Positions 25,636-34,886 of a stretch of DNA of 64,000 bases are shown piece after piece; the first letter of the stretch is position 1; every line of letters begins with the position of its first letter. The translations under genes and the position numbers were made by a program. The notes under the pieces are model-generated. The model did not search any database. It was not told the origin of the DNA and saw nothing but the letters and a program-made list of their open reading frames with translations. Source of the stretch: Halomontanus rarus (GTDB lineage Archaea; Halobacteriota; Halobacteria; Halobacteriales; Natrialbaceae); contig NZ_CP071597.1 in NCBI RefSeq assembly GCF_017357405.1, forward strand, positions 620,001 to 684,000, in the 5' to 3' direction.

Positions 25636-27096
25636 TCACCCTCTGAGCATCGTTGCCAGCTCTCGATAGTCCAGTAGGGCGAACACGTGACAGGCGAACA
25701 GCCAGATCGCCACTCCAACGCTCATTCCGAGTAACAGGGCGACGTACCCGGTAAACATCTGCACAAGCATGTAGACGCCACCTCCCATCAAAACGGTCAC
25801 TGCCGTTACGCGGATCAGACAGCGCTCAACGGCGGCGAGATCAAACGCGAGTTCCACGTAGACAATGTACACTGTCGCGATCGAGTACACGCCGTGTGTG
25901 ATGACAGTCGCGACTGCAGCTCCGGCCACTCCCACGATGGGAATGAGTAGTATATTCAACAACAGGTTCCCGACCGACGTGACGAACTTGGCGATAGCCT
26001 CTGATCGCGCTCGACCGAGATAATTGATGGCCGGACTCGAGATATATGCGAGCCCCTCGAAAAAGACGAACAGTGCGAGAATCTGGACGACGACGATTGC
26101 GCCGGTGTATTCGTCGCCGAAGACGATCGGGATCGCGATATCTGCAACGAGAATGATGCCCAGACTGGCTGGAATGTAAAATATAAGGGCTTTGCTCAGA
26201 CTCTCCTGATAAATCGACGCGGCAGTCTCGAGTTGCCCGGCCGCCTTGTTTGCGCCGTAGGTCGGAGACAGTGCGAATCCGATCGAGGCCGCCGGGACGC
26301 TAACGAGACGGGAGATCTCCTTTCCGATCGTGTAGAACGCGACAGGGAGCGGGTTGAGAAAGTAGCCGACGAGAAGAATGTCGAGCTGCCCGTCGACAAC
26401 GTTTGATAACCGCGTCACGGTCAGTGGAACGTTGTACCGGAGAATCCGGGTCCGCATGTCGGAGCCATCGGTAGAGGTGGTTGCATCATCATTGCGGATT
26501 CTAGCAACCATAACGAATCCGATAATGGCTGCCGCCGCGTACCCGAAGACGTATCCGAGCACTGCGGTCACCACGCTCGGTTCGAAGAGAACGAATCCGA
26601 TGACGAAGAGACCCGTGAACAGAGCTTCGAGACCGTGCAGCTTCGCACTCATGACGACGTTCTCGTATCCCTGAAGGAGGATCCGGTTGTACTGGTGGAG
26701 AGAGTAGAACAACACGATTCCCGACCCGACGATAATCACGGACGAGAGTTCCGGTTCGTCGAGAACTGCGGCGAGCAGGTCGGCGGAGACGACGAGAATC
26801 AGTGAGACTGCGACCGCTGCGATGACTGCCAACTTCCGTGATTCGACGACCACTGCATCCGCCTTCGCTGGGTCATCCGTCTTGAACTCCGCAACGTATT
26901 TCGCGGCAGAGCGGGAGATTCCCATCTCGCTGAACAACCGAAAAAACGCGAAGATGGAGATCGCCAGCGCGAGCAATCCGTACGACTCGGCACCCAGTGA
27001 CCGAGTGAGAAATACGAGCAACGCGCCTGTCACGAGGGCGTGGAAGGCTCTCCCGGCAAATTCGGATGTGATGCTTGAGACGAGTTTGCTTCTCAT
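25636..27096 (-). CDS. Polysaccharide flippase (MOP/Wzx-like), copy 2
   Basis: A 486-residue membrane protein with about 14 hydrophobic helices of the oligosaccharide flippase type. The N-terminus (FAGRAFHALVTGALLVFLTRSLGAESYGLLALAISIFAFFRLFSEMGISRSAAKYVAEF) and the central RLVSVPAASIGFALSPTYGANKAAGQLE are family signatures. It would flip a lipid-linked oligosaccharide to the outer face. It is the last gene on the minus strand after the amino-uronate operon, separated from FemAB copy C by 281 bases, so it may have its own promoter. It differs clearly from the flippase at 15770-17299. Confidence 0.88.
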   Translation of the reverse strand: MRSKLVSSITSEFAGRAFHALVTGALLVFLTRSLGAESYGLLALAISIFAFFRLFSEMGISRSAAKYVAEFKTDDPAKADAVVVESRKLAVIAAVAVSLILVVSADLLAAVLDEPELSSVIIVGSGIVLFYSLHQYNRILLQGYENVVMSAKLHGLEALFTGLFVIGFVLFEPSVVTAVLGYVFGYAAAAIIGFVMVARIRNDDATTSTDGSDMRTRILRYNVPLTVTRLSNVVDGQLDILLVGYFLNPLPVAFYTIGKEISRLVSVPAASIGFALSPTYGANKAAGQLETAASIYQESLSKALIFYIPASLGIILVADIAIPIVFGDEYTGAIVVVQILALFVFFEGLAYISSPAINYLGRARSEAIAKFVTSVGNLLLNILLIPIVGVAGAAVATVITHGVYSIATVYIVYVELAFDLAAVERCLIRVTAVTVLMGGGVYMLVQMFTGYVALLLGMSVGVAIWLFACHVFALLDYRELATMLRG

Positions 27097-27377
27097 CGTT
27101 CTCCTCTGTTCAGTGTCCCCAGTCGCGTCCTCCGATCGACCGCTCGGCTTTGTTGTCGCGACACGATCGAGTCGCGGCCATCGGTCGGAATCCGTGATCA
27201 GGAGTCAGATCGACTCTCGAAACGGTCTCGGACGGCAATCTTTGATCGAAACCATCGTCCTCTCATATATCAGTATCCCTCACTTTAGCGGTCCGAATAC
27301 GCTGATCGATCCCCCGATACGGGATCGGGCAGCGATTACGTCCACGGAAGGCGGTACCAGCGGTGATTTCGGGTTCA

Positions 27378-28397
27378 CTATCCGAGCGAGTTGTACCTCT
27401 TGTAGAGGTTCGAGACGACATTCATGAGTGGAGTCCCCTTCTCGAGTTCGTAGTACGTTTGTAGTTCGGGGTTGAACTTCGATTTGTACTCGCTGATTCG
27501 TGGGGACTCAGCACCGTGAAGGTCGTAGGTTTCAATCCCCCGATCGACGGCATCACGAATGATTCGCCAGTGCAGAAGATCGTTTATCGGGAACTGGATG
27601 TCCGGTTTCCCGCCACCTTCCGAATAGTAAATCGTCGACCGGCCCTCGAAGATAATGATCCCGCTTGTCCGCTCGTCGTCGACCGTTCCGACGTACGGTC
27701 TGACGTGACCGTCCGGGAGCGTGTCGAACAATTCGATGAGAAACTCCAGCGGAACCCGGTACTGTCGCCCCTGGGCTTCGTACCGTGACTGGATCTGATC
27801 ATGAATAAAGCGGATTGCATCCGTTCCTCCTTCTTCGATACTGAATCGAGCCGCCTCGTCGTCGTCGGGATCGAGATAGCGCCTGAGTGACTTTGAGAAC
27901 GAACTTTTGATTTGTTCTTCGTCCCGGTTGATGTCAAGCAGGTACGTGTGCAGCGGCGTCGTGTCGTAGTCGTTCCAGCTGAACGGCCTTGGGTCATCAT
28001 ACGCGGTCGACGTGCAGATACGCGTATATCGGGGGCCAGACGCTTCGTTGAGCCACTCCAGACATCCTTCGATGAACCGTTTTCGGCGCTTCTCGAGTTT
28101 CCGACGTTTGAGTTTGTTCTCGTTGAGGTGAGCGGGACCGAGAAACGGAAGGCCGAGCCCGGGTGGTGGCGAAAACGCGGTAGAAATCCCTCCCTTCCGA
28201 ATCTCGAAGATCGGAAAGATGCCGACCGGTTCTTGTCCCTTGTAACCGACGAGTGTGTATAGCTCGGCGGAGGCGTGTCGCTCGATGACCTCGAGGACGT
28301 CGTACCGGTGAAAGAACGTCCCCGCTGCCGACTGATCGACGTATTCGTTCCACTGCTCTCGCTCCGACGCGTCGATGGTGTCGATTTCGATTGTCAT
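27378..28397 (-). CDS. FemAB/GNAT-type transferase, copy C
   Basis: A 339-residue FemAB-like protein, the closest relative of copy B. Conserved strings in order are GTFFHRYDVLEVIERHA, YTLVGYKGQEPVGIFPIFEIRKGG, AFSPPPGLGLPFLGP, SFSKSLRRYLDPDD, YSEGGGKPDIQFPINDLLHW and TYDLHGAESPRISEYKSKFNPEL. Its ATG at 28397 overlaps the stop of the deacetylase-like gene by four bases (ATGA), so it is part of the long operon that begins at 35458. An in-frame upstream ATG at 28433 is rejected because of that overlap pattern. A role in attaching an amino acid or acyl group to the operon's amino-sugar glycan is the best inference. Confidence 0.87.
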   Translation of the reverse strand: MTIEIDTIDASEREQWNEYVDQSAAGTFFHRYDVLEVIERHASAELYTLVGYKGQEPVGIFPIFEIRKGGISTAFSPPPGLGLPFLGPAHLNENKLKRRKLEKRRKRFIEGCLEWLNEASGPRYTRICTSTAYDDPRPFSWNDYDTTPLHTYLLDINRDEEQIKSSFSKSLRRYLDPDDDEAARFSIEEGGTDAIRFIHDQIQSRYEAQGRQYRVPLEFLIELFDTLPDGHVRPYVGTVDDERTSGIIIFEGRSTIYYSEGGGKPDIQFPINDLLHWRIIRDAVDRGIETYDLHGAESPRISEYKSKFNPELQTYYELEKGTPLMNVVSNLYKRYNSLG

Positions 28398-29278
28398 TGT
28401 ATCGGTTTGTCCAGTTCGAGTCGCTCGTAACACTCGCTACACGATCCCACCCACGCACCCATCGATTGCGCCGTTTCGATCAACCGTTCGTACAGATGCC
28501 GGTATCCGGGGAATTCGTTTTCGTTGAAATACCGGGGATGCCAGAGAACAGTCATTATCGCGTCGTTTGCCGCTGCCTCGGAGAGAATCCGTTCGCATTC
28601 TCGCCAGGCCGCATCCGTCGACGAGGCCGAATCGAGGAGTGGCCGCTCCATGATCGTCAGCGGAAAGACGACAAACTCGTCGTCGAACGGTCGGACGACG
28701 TCGTACTGCCCGTTGAATCCATATCCGTCGTTCGACCCGAGCGTCGCGTCGTACTTCAAGCCGATCGATCGGTAATGTTCCCACGTTGTCGGCCGTTCGA
28801 GCCTGAGATAGTGCTGGCGTCCGCCGTGAATCTCGCCCCCGAGGACGTTCTCGAGTGTCTCTTTCTCGTACCGGAGTCGGTCGCGGTCGTCGTAGGATTC
28901 GTACGATCCGTGGATTCCGACTTCCCAGCCGCCCCGATCAAGCGTCCGGATCACGTTAGCGATCTCCTCGTCCTCGATCCGGTACCGACCGGTGAAAAGC
29001 ATCCAGTTCTCGGGGCGGAGCCACTCCCGCGGTCCCTTGTCTCGGACGAGTCGCTTCTCGTTCAGGAAGTAAAATGACGACCGAACACCGAGCTCGTCCT
29101 CGAGGGCCATGAGTTCCTCGAACTGCCAGTAGGGGCGTTCGGAGCTGATCAGCGATCGCAAGTGGGACGGATTACGCTCCTGCAACGCGTAGTACGGCGC
29201 CTGAAACGTCTTATACGGACGATCGACGTCGTGTGTCAGGCACAGTGAGAACTCGTGCTCGTCGAGCAGTCCCGTCAC
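28394..29278 (-). CDS. Polysaccharide deacetylase-like protein (NodB-type barrel)
   Basis: A 294-residue protein resembling the polysaccharide deacetylase superfamily. The first motif is SLCLTHDVDRPY at residues 11-22, where the Asp pair is typical of the catalytic base and metal ligand. A GGWEVGIHGSYESYDD segment near residue 115 carries the His-x3-Ser metal-binding pattern, and the late MTVLWHPRYFNENEFPGY strand carries a further His. It has no signal peptide, so it may act on a lipid-linked or nucleotide-linked intermediate in the cytoplasm. It overlaps its upstream neighbour (DUF354) and its downstream neighbour (FemAB) by ATGA. De-N-acetylation would expose an amine for the FemAB protein, which is an attractive but unproven order of events. 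Confidence 0.8.
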   Translation of the reverse strand: MTGLLDEHEFSLCLTHDVDRPYKTFQAPYYALQERNPSHLRSLISSERPYWQFEELMALEDELGVRSSFYFLNEKRLVRDKGPREWLRPENWMLFTGRYRIEDEEIANVIRTLDRGGWEVGIHGSYESYDDRDRLRYEKETLENVLGGEIHGGRQHYLRLERPTTWEHYRSIGLKYDATLGSNDGYGFNGQYDVVRPFDDEFVVFPLTIMERPLLDSASSTDAAWRECERILSEAAANDAIMTVLWHPRYFNENEFPGYRHLYERLIETAQSMGAWVGSCSECYERLELDKPIQ

Positions 29279-30372
29279 CGCTGGATCACCCGATCGACGG
29301 TCTTCCGCAGTGGCCCCGTCGCGGCGTCCGTCTCCGCGGTCGCTCGATCGACGATTTCCAGCATGAATTCCGTCGTGTCTACTGTGTTGTCGAGCAGGTG
29401 TTGTCGGCGCGTCTCCCAGACCGACCGCTCCCTGTCGAGTACGGCTGTTGCCTCTTCGAGGAGTTGCTGTGGCGATGGGCTCTGTTCGTGACTGAAGAGG
29501 AGTCCATATCTCTCTTCCAGTTCCTCCAAGACGCCCGCTGAGAGCGACGAGACGTAGATCGTCGGCGTCCCGAGCACGGCACTCTCGATGGCCATCGATC
29601 CGCTTTCCCCGATAAACAGATCCGCGTACGACAGGAGGTCGAGAATCATGTGCACAGGGAGGTCGATCCGTCGGTCCTCGAGCGACGGTGGGAGTTCGTC
29701 CTCGGCGCTGATCAGAACCCGTGCCCCGGCCCGTTCAAGGCCGTCAACGACCGTCTCGACGTGGTCGAGCCCTTTCTGGCCGACGTCGTGGGCGGCGTTC
29801 CACGATACGAGGCGCAAGACGACGAGCCGATCGTCCTCATCGGCGTCGATGCGGTCAAGAACGTCCGGGGTCGGTGAGAACCGATTCGGGTGAAGATACG
29901 CCAGTTGGTGATACCCGGGGTATCTGACCTGGTTGGGTCCGAGGTCGTCCCAGTAGGACTCCGGCGTACAGATGATGTCGGAGAACGGATACGCGAGGTA
30001 GTTCTGTATGGTCGCGTGTTCGGTGTCGGTAAACAGGATACTCCGACAGTCGAAGCAGGTCGACGCGTGTGTGATCGCTGGTTCGCTCACGGCGAGCAGG
30101 ACGTCCGGTCGTCTCTGACGGACTCGCTTTAGAATCTCGTACTCGTATCTCGCCTGTACGCTGGCCAGTTCATAGAGGCTGGTTGCACTACCCGCGAGAA
30201 GCTCGTACTCGATGTCGTACATCTCGAGCAAGTCACACGCGATGTCTTTTTCGCGTGCGAATACGTGGACTTCGTCGCCTCGTTCCTCGAACTCGCCGAT
30301 CGCATTTTTGAAGAAGTGGACGTTCGCCGGATGCTGGATCGTCACGACGATACTCCGACCGTTGCTAGTCAT
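29275..30372 (-). CDS. DUF354 protein, GT-B-like glycosyltransferase
   Basis: A 365-residue protein of the DUF354 type, which has a GT-B-like two-domain fold related to UDP-GlcNAc 2-epimerases and MurG-like transferases. The N-terminus (VVTIQHPANVHFFKNAIGEFEERGDEVHVFAREKD) and the central LFTDTEHATIQNYLAYPFSDIICTPESYWDD are diagnostic. The C-terminal half has the nucleotide-binding type stretch DLFIGESGSMAIESAVLGTPTIYVSSLSAG. The start overlaps the stop of the GT2 gene by eight bases. It probably transfers a sugar in glycan assembly; epimerase activity is an alternative given the fold. Confidence 0.82.
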   Translation of the reverse strand: MTSNGRSIVVTIQHPANVHFFKNAIGEFEERGDEVHVFAREKDIACDLLEMYDIEYELLAGSATSLYELASVQARYEYEILKRVRQRRPDVLLAVSEPAITHASTCFDCRSILFTDTEHATIQNYLAYPFSDIICTPESYWDDLGPNQVRYPGYHQLAYLHPNRFSPTPDVLDRIDADEDDRLVVLRLVSWNAAHDVGQKGLDHVETVVDGLERAGARVLISAEDELPPSLEDRRIDLPVHMILDLLSYADLFIGESGSMAIESAVLGTPTIYVSSLSAGVLEELEERYGLLFSHEQSPSPQQLLEEATAVLDRERSVWETRRQHLLDNTVDTTEFMLEIVDRATAETDAATGPLRKTVDRVIQR

Positions 30373-31417
30373 CGACGCGTACCTCCCTCTGCTCGTTGTG
30401 TCGCCTGTCGAGTACTATCCCGAGCAAAACGAGGAGCCATCCGACGACGAACAGCAGGAGACTCGAGAGACCTCGGCCGAACGACCGTTCGTCGGATCGC
30501 ATGCGAGTGAACGCCGACCAGAGGCCGGCGACCGTCGCGATCGCGGACGTGAGTGCACCGGTGATATAGGATATTGCGAGCGGGTGAGTTCGACCGACGA
30601 GATGGTTCATTTTCAGGCGCCACAGGAAGTTCCGAAAGAGCATTCCGGACACCTTGGGAATATACTCCGTGTACTTGATAGTGGATTGTTCGTCACCGTA
30701 GATCGGTACCATCGTGACGTCGCCGACACGCATATCTCTCACACTCAATTTCACCAGCAAATCGTTACAGTACCCGTAGTACTCGTACATTTCTTCGACC
30801 GTAACGGCTTCGAGGGCGTCACGGGAGATCGCCGTGTATCCGTTCTGAGGGTCCATTATCGTCCAGTAACCGCTTGCGATCCGCGTCAGGAACGTCAGAA
30901 TCGAGTTCCCGACGAACCGAAAGGTCGGCATCCGATTGTGCGGGTCCACACTGCGAATTCGGTTCCCTTTCGCGTAGTCGACCCGCCCCTCGACGATTGG
31001 ATCCAGTAACCGCGACATCTGATCGAGATCCATCTGTCCGTCTCCGTCGACAGTGACGACGATATCGACCCGGTCGGCGAGCGCCAGCAAATACCCAGTC
31101 TTGATCGCGCCGCCGGCACCTCGGTTCTCGAGATGCCGAATCGGAACGACGCGGCCGATCCGCTCGTGGACGATACTTCGTTCCTCGATCTGTCCGCCAT
31201 CCATCAGAGTCGTGACTGCCCGTTCTGGTGTTCGGTAACTCGCGTCGGATTCGGCGGCGTTCAGGATCTCGTCCCACGTGCTGTCCGTCGACTGATCGTC
31301 GACGACGTAGATCCGATCGACATAGTCGGGCATTCCAAGGACAACATCGCCGACGAATCCTTCTTCGTTATACGCGGGAACGACGACGCCAATCTCGTGG
31401 TCTCTGTGCATCGTCAC
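30365..31417 (-). CDS. Family 2 glycosyltransferase with C-terminal membrane helices
   Basis: A 350-residue GT2 enzyme. It has VVVPAYNEEGFVGDVV near residue 12, RIYVVDDQSTDST near 36, GGAIKTGYLLAL near 103, and the metal-binding TVDGDGQMD near 118. Two hydrophobic helices near the C-terminus (about 275-300 and 320-340) anchor it to the membrane. The overall form resembles the dolichyl-phosphate-mannose-synthase-like group that loads sugars on polyprenyl phosphate. It overlaps the stop of the nucleotide-sugar dehydrogenase gene by four bases. It may start or extend the glycan on the lipid carrier. Confidence 0.88.
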   Translation of the reverse strand: MTMHRDHEIGVVVPAYNEEGFVGDVVLGMPDYVDRIYVVDDQSTDSTWDEILNAAESDASYRTPERAVTTLMDGGQIEERSIVHERIGRVVPIRHLENRGAGGAIKTGYLLALADRVDIVVTVDGDGQMDLDQMSRLLDPIVEGRVDYAKGNRIRSVDPHNRMPTFRFVGNSILTFLTRIASGYWTIMDPQNGYTAISRDALEAVTVEEMYEYYGYCNDLLVKLSVRDMRVGDVTMVPIYGDEQSTIKYTEYIPKVSGMLFRNFLWRLKMNHLVGRTHPLAISYITGALTSAIATVAGLWSAFTRMRSDERSFGRGLSSLLLFVVGWLLVLLGIVLDRRHNEQREVRVDD

Positions 31418-32760
31418 AACCTCCGGTAGTTGAATCCGAGGGAAACCATCTCGTCGGGATCGAGTTCTGTGTCCACGTCGACGATGAACGGATCGTCCGC
31501 CATCGCCTCTGCCGCTTTCCGGTAGTCGATCGAGCGGAACTCCTCGTGGGCCGTTGCTAGAATGATGCCGTCGACGTCGTCGAACGACAGGCTTTCCTGC
31601 ACGTCGATCTCGAATTCAGCCTGTGTGACGTTGGTCTCCGCGTGCGGATCGAAACCGATGACGTCGACGCCGAACCCTTCGAGATGTGCGATCGTTCCGC
31701 CGACTGCGGAGGTTCGAACGTCACCCACACCCGGCTTGTACGCGAGTCCGAGGACGAGAACGGAGCTGCGTTGGGGAACTTTCTCACAGTCGTTTAGACT
31801 CTTGATGACGAGTTCACCGATGTGTACCGGGACGTGCTCGTTGACGGTTCGTGCCTGCCGTATCAGGTTTGGGGTGAATCCGTTCCGTTCGGACTCGTAA
31901 ATGATGTAGAAGGGATCAACCGGAATGCAGTGTCCACCCACCAGTCCTGGCCGGTAATCGTGAAAGTTCCACTTGGTGCGGGCGGCCTCGAGGACCTCTT
32001 TCGTATCGACACCGATGTTTTCGCACGCGACCGCGAGTTCATTTACGAGTGCGATGTTCAGATCACGCTGGATGTTTTCGATGCACTTCGTCGTTTCAGC
32101 GATCTCGATCTCCGAAGCCCGGTGGACGCCGATGTCGACGATGCTCTCATAGAGGGCTGTGATCTCGTCGAGCACCTCCTCGTTCTGTGCACTCACGACC
32201 TTGGTGATGTTGCGTACGGTATGTTCGTCGTCACCGGGAACGACTCTCTCGGGTGAGTACCCGATAAAGAATCCGTCGCCGCACTGCAGATCGGATGTCT
32301 GCTCGATCGCAGGCGCGAGAACCTCGCGGGTCGCTCCGGGATATACCGTCGATTCGAGGACGACGATCGTTCCCGGTTGAATGCTACGACCGATCGTTTC
32401 GCCTGCACTCCGAACGTACTCGAGGTCCGGATTTTTCAGATCGTCGATCGGGGTCGGGACGGTGACGAGCACGAACGAGGCCCGGCTGATGGCGTTCCGG
32501 TCGTCCGTGAACGTAATTTCCGAGTTCTCGATCGTCTCGTCTCCGAGGTCGCCCGTTGGATCGGTTCCGGAACATAGTCGGGCAATCTTCTCGGGATCGA
32601 TGTCGTACCCGATGACGTCGTAGCCAGCCCGATCGAACTCGTGAGCGAGCGGGAGTCCGACGTATCCCTGACCGACAATACAAATGACCGGCCGTTGATC
32701 CGTCTCGTATCTACTATCCTGTCGGTTTGCCGTTTCTAGAATGTCTGACATATCACTCAC
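31414..32760 (-). CDS. Nucleotide-sugar 6-dehydrogenase (UDP-GlcNAc/ManNAc type)
   Basis: A 448-residue NAD-dependent enzyme that oxidises C6 of a UDP-hexosamine to the uronic acid. The N-terminal NAD-binding motif is VGQGYVGLPLA at about residues 29-39. The catalytic domain contains VLESTVYPGATRE, GYSPERVVPG, the Lys-containing EIAETTKCIENIQRDLNIALVNE, and the catalytic cysteine in VGGHCIPVDPFY. The pattern is that of the WecC/WbpA/WbpO group rather than of UDP-glucose dehydrogenase. It overlaps the Gfo/Idh gene by eight bases. With the three following biosynthetic enzymes it fits the first oxidation step toward a diacetamido-uronic acid. Confidence 0.9.
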   Translation of the reverse strand: MSDMSDILETANRQDSRYETDQRPVICIVGQGYVGLPLAHEFDRAGYDVIGYDIDPEKIARLCSGTDPTGDLGDETIENSEITFTDDRNAISRASFVLVTVPTPIDDLKNPDLEYVRSAGETIGRSIQPGTIVVLESTVYPGATREVLAPAIEQTSDLQCGDGFFIGYSPERVVPGDDEHTVRNITKVVSAQNEEVLDEITALYESIVDIGVHRASEIEIAETTKCIENIQRDLNIALVNELAVACENIGVDTKEVLEAARTKWNFHDYRPGLVGGHCIPVDPFYIIYESERNGFTPNLIRQARTVNEHVPVHIGELVIKSLNDCEKVPQRSSVLVLGLAYKPGVGDVRTSAVGGTIAHLEGFGVDVIGFDPHAETNVTQAEFEIDVQESLSFDDVDGIILATAHEEFRSIDYRKAAEAMADDPFIVDVDTELDPDEMVSLGFNYRRL

Positions 32761-33817
32761 CTCCTCTTGACCATTGATCGTTTATCAGTCCGATTTCTCC
32801 CCGTCCCATCGCAGAGTCCCGTTCACTCCGCTGTGATTCGGATGATTCCTCCCCCGACGGCTGAGCACCCGCTCCGTGGCGCTCGACGCGCTTTGCGACC
32901 TCTAGTGCGATCAGTCCGTCGTCGACCGTGACCTCCGGCAACTCGTTCGCGACGACTGCGTTGAGGAACGATTCGAGCTCGTTCCGGAGTGGTTCTTCGC
33001 TCGGAATGTGGAGGCGTTCGATGGTGCTCTCATGTCTGAAACGGACCGCCCCGTTTTGCTCGACGTACTCCGGAACGGACCGACGGTGTATCTCGATCGA
33101 TTGGTTCATGTAATCGGCGACGATCAATCCCTCGTCTGCGGTGATTTCCAGAGTTCGTACTTTGCGTTGTGTCCGGTGACTGGCCGTCAGGGACGCCATT
33201 ACGTCGGAATCGAACTCCAGTAGTGCCGAGGCGTGGTGGTTTTTCCGGACTCCTGTCCCTTTGATGGTCGACGGTATCTCGTCAAGCAGCGAGAGAACGA
33301 CGTCGATATCGTGGATCATCAGGTCGAGTACTGCGCTATCGTCGATCTGAGTGTTCGGTGGCGGCCCGAGCCGCTGCGAAGCGAGGCTGATCACCGAAAA
33401 ATTCTCTAGAAGTTCCTCAAGCGTCGTCACAACCGGGTTGAACCGTTCGATGTGACCGACCTGCAACGGGACGTCCGTCGCGATCGCCTTCTCCCGGAGT
33501 TTTTCACCGGTCTCGAGATCTCCGACGATCGGCTTCTCGACCAGCGCCGCGACGCTGGCATCTAGACAGCGCGTCAGCACGTCGTAGTGGGCCGACGTGG
33601 GAACGGCGATGGAGACGGCGTCGACGGCGGCGAGAAGCGAATCGAGCCCCATCGCCGACGTCTCGTGGTCGCGGGCCACCGCCGTCGCCCGTTCCTCGTC
33701 GAGGTCGAAAACGCCGACGAGATTCGCGCGTGGCAACGACTCGTATACGCGTGCGTGATGATGTCCCATCGATCCGACGCCGATCACGCCTACGTCGAGT
33801 CTCTTTTCAGACTGCAT
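32753..33817 (-). CDS. Gfo/Idh/MocA oxidoreductase (WlbA/WbpB-like, UDP-GlcNAcA 3-dehydrogenase)
   Basis: A 354-residue NAD-dependent sugar oxidoreductase. The Rossmann motif GVGSMGHHHARVYESLP is at residues 11-27, and VAALVEKPI near residue 92 carries the family's EKP catalytic lysine. The C-terminal beta sheet domain contains DLMIHDIDVVLSLL, a typical Asp/His-containing stretch. In the known bacterial pathway this class oxidises C3 of UDP-GlcNAc-uronic acid to the 3-keto sugar, the substrate of the next aminotransferase. The gene overlaps both neighbours. The last 40 residues are Ser/Glu-rich and variable. Confidence 0.85.
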   Translation of the reverse strand: MQSEKRLDVGVIGVGSMGHHHARVYESLPRANLVGVFDLDEERATAVARDHETSAMGLDSLLAAVDAVSIAVPTSAHYDVLTRCLDASVAALVEKPIVGDLETGEKLREKAIATDVPLQVGHIERFNPVVTTLEELLENFSVISLASQRLGPPPNTQIDDSAVLDLMIHDIDVVLSLLDEIPSTIKGTGVRKNHHASALLEFDSDVMASLTASHRTQRKVRTLEITADEGLIVADYMNQSIEIHRRSVPEYVEQNGAVRFRHESTIERLHIPSEEPLRNELESFLNAVVANELPEVTVDDGLIALEVAKRVERHGAGAQPSGEESSESQRSERDSAMGRGEIGLINDQWSRGGE

Positions 33818-34886
33818 CGTTTTCGATCACCTCCACGATGTGGTTGAGTTCATCGTCGGACACGTTCGGATGAACCGGCAGCGACAGTACCTCGTTCGCC
33901 GCCTGCTCCGCGGCTGGTGCCTTGTGGCTTACATCCTGGTATGCCGGCTGTTTGTGAATGGGGATGGGATAGTACACGCCTGTTCCAACATCGTAATCAT
34001 TGAGCCGTTCCCTGAGCGACGATCGATTCGCAGCCCGAACCGTATACTGGTGATAGACGTGTCGACGATCGGCCGGTTCGACCGGCAGTGTGAGGCTGGT
34101 ATCGGCGAGGCCGTCCGTCAGCTGATCGGCGTTCGTCCTTCGTTGCTCGACGAACGTTGGGAGGCGCTTGAGCTGGGCCCGCCCGATCGCGGCCGCGACG
34201 TTCGTCAGCCGGAAGTTATGACCGACCGTCGCGTGGGTTTCGTCGTTCACTCGACCGTGATCGATGAATTGGCTGACGCGACCGGCGACGTCCTCGTGAC
34301 CGGTCAGCACCATGCCGCCTTCGCCACTAGTCATGTTTTTCGTGGGATAGAACGAAAAGCACGCGACGTCGCCAAACGATCCAACCCGCTTACCGCGATA
34401 CGTTGCACCGTGTGCCTGAGCACAGTCTTCGACGAGTGGGACCTCAAGCTTCGACGCGAGGCTCAGAAAAGTGTCCATCTCAGCCGGGAGTCCATACAGG
34501 TGAACGGCGAGTATCGCGTCGACGTCGTTCTCGGTTGCGACCCGGCGTGCGGCGTCCGGGTCGAGATTGTACGTGACCGGATCGATATCGGCGAACACTG
34601 GTTCTGCCCCGGCGTGTTTGATCGCGTTCGCCGTTGCGATAAACGAAAACGGCGTGGTAAGCACGTGATCACCCTTACCGATCCCGAGTGCGACGAGCGC
34701 CGAGTGAAGTGCGGTCGTTCCGTTTGATGTTGCGATACCGTACTCGGTTCCACAGTAGTCCGCGAACTCCTGTTCGAACTTCCGCACCTCCTCACCGTCG
34801 GCAATCATACCACTCTCGATGACGTCCTCAACGCATTCGATTTCCTCGGCACCGAGTTCCGGGTGCGCGATCGGTATCATACTCAT
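33807..34886 (-). CDS. DegT/DnrJ-type sugar aminotransferase (WlbE/WbpE-like)
   Basis: A 359-residue PLP-dependent aminotransferase that converts a keto-sugar nucleotide to the amino sugar. It shows the [22 protein letters not shown] phosphate-binding region near residue 55, [43 protein letters not shown] with the PLP lysine near residue 185, and YHQYTVRA near residue 275. In this operon it should aminate the 3-keto group made by the upstream oxidoreductase. It overlaps the acyltransferase gene by four bases (ATGA) and the Gfo/Idh gene by eleven. Confidence 0.88.
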   Translation of the reverse strand: MSMIPIAHPELGAEEIECVEDVIESGMIADGEEVRKFEQEFADYCGTEYGIATSNGTTALHSALVALGIGKGDHVLTTPFSFIATANAIKHAGAEPVFADIDPVTYNLDPDAARRVATENDVDAILAVHLYGLPAEMDTFLSLASKLEVPLVEDCAQAHGATYRGKRVGSFGDVACFSFYPTKNMTSGEGGMVLTGHEDVAGRVSQFIDHGRVNDETHATVGHNFRLTNVAAAIGRAQLKRLPTFVEQRRTNADQLTDGLADTSLTLPVEPADRRHVYHQYTVRAANRSSLRERLNDYDVGTGVYYPIPIHKQPAYQDVSHKAPAAEQAANEVLSLPVHPNVSDDELNHIVEVIENDAV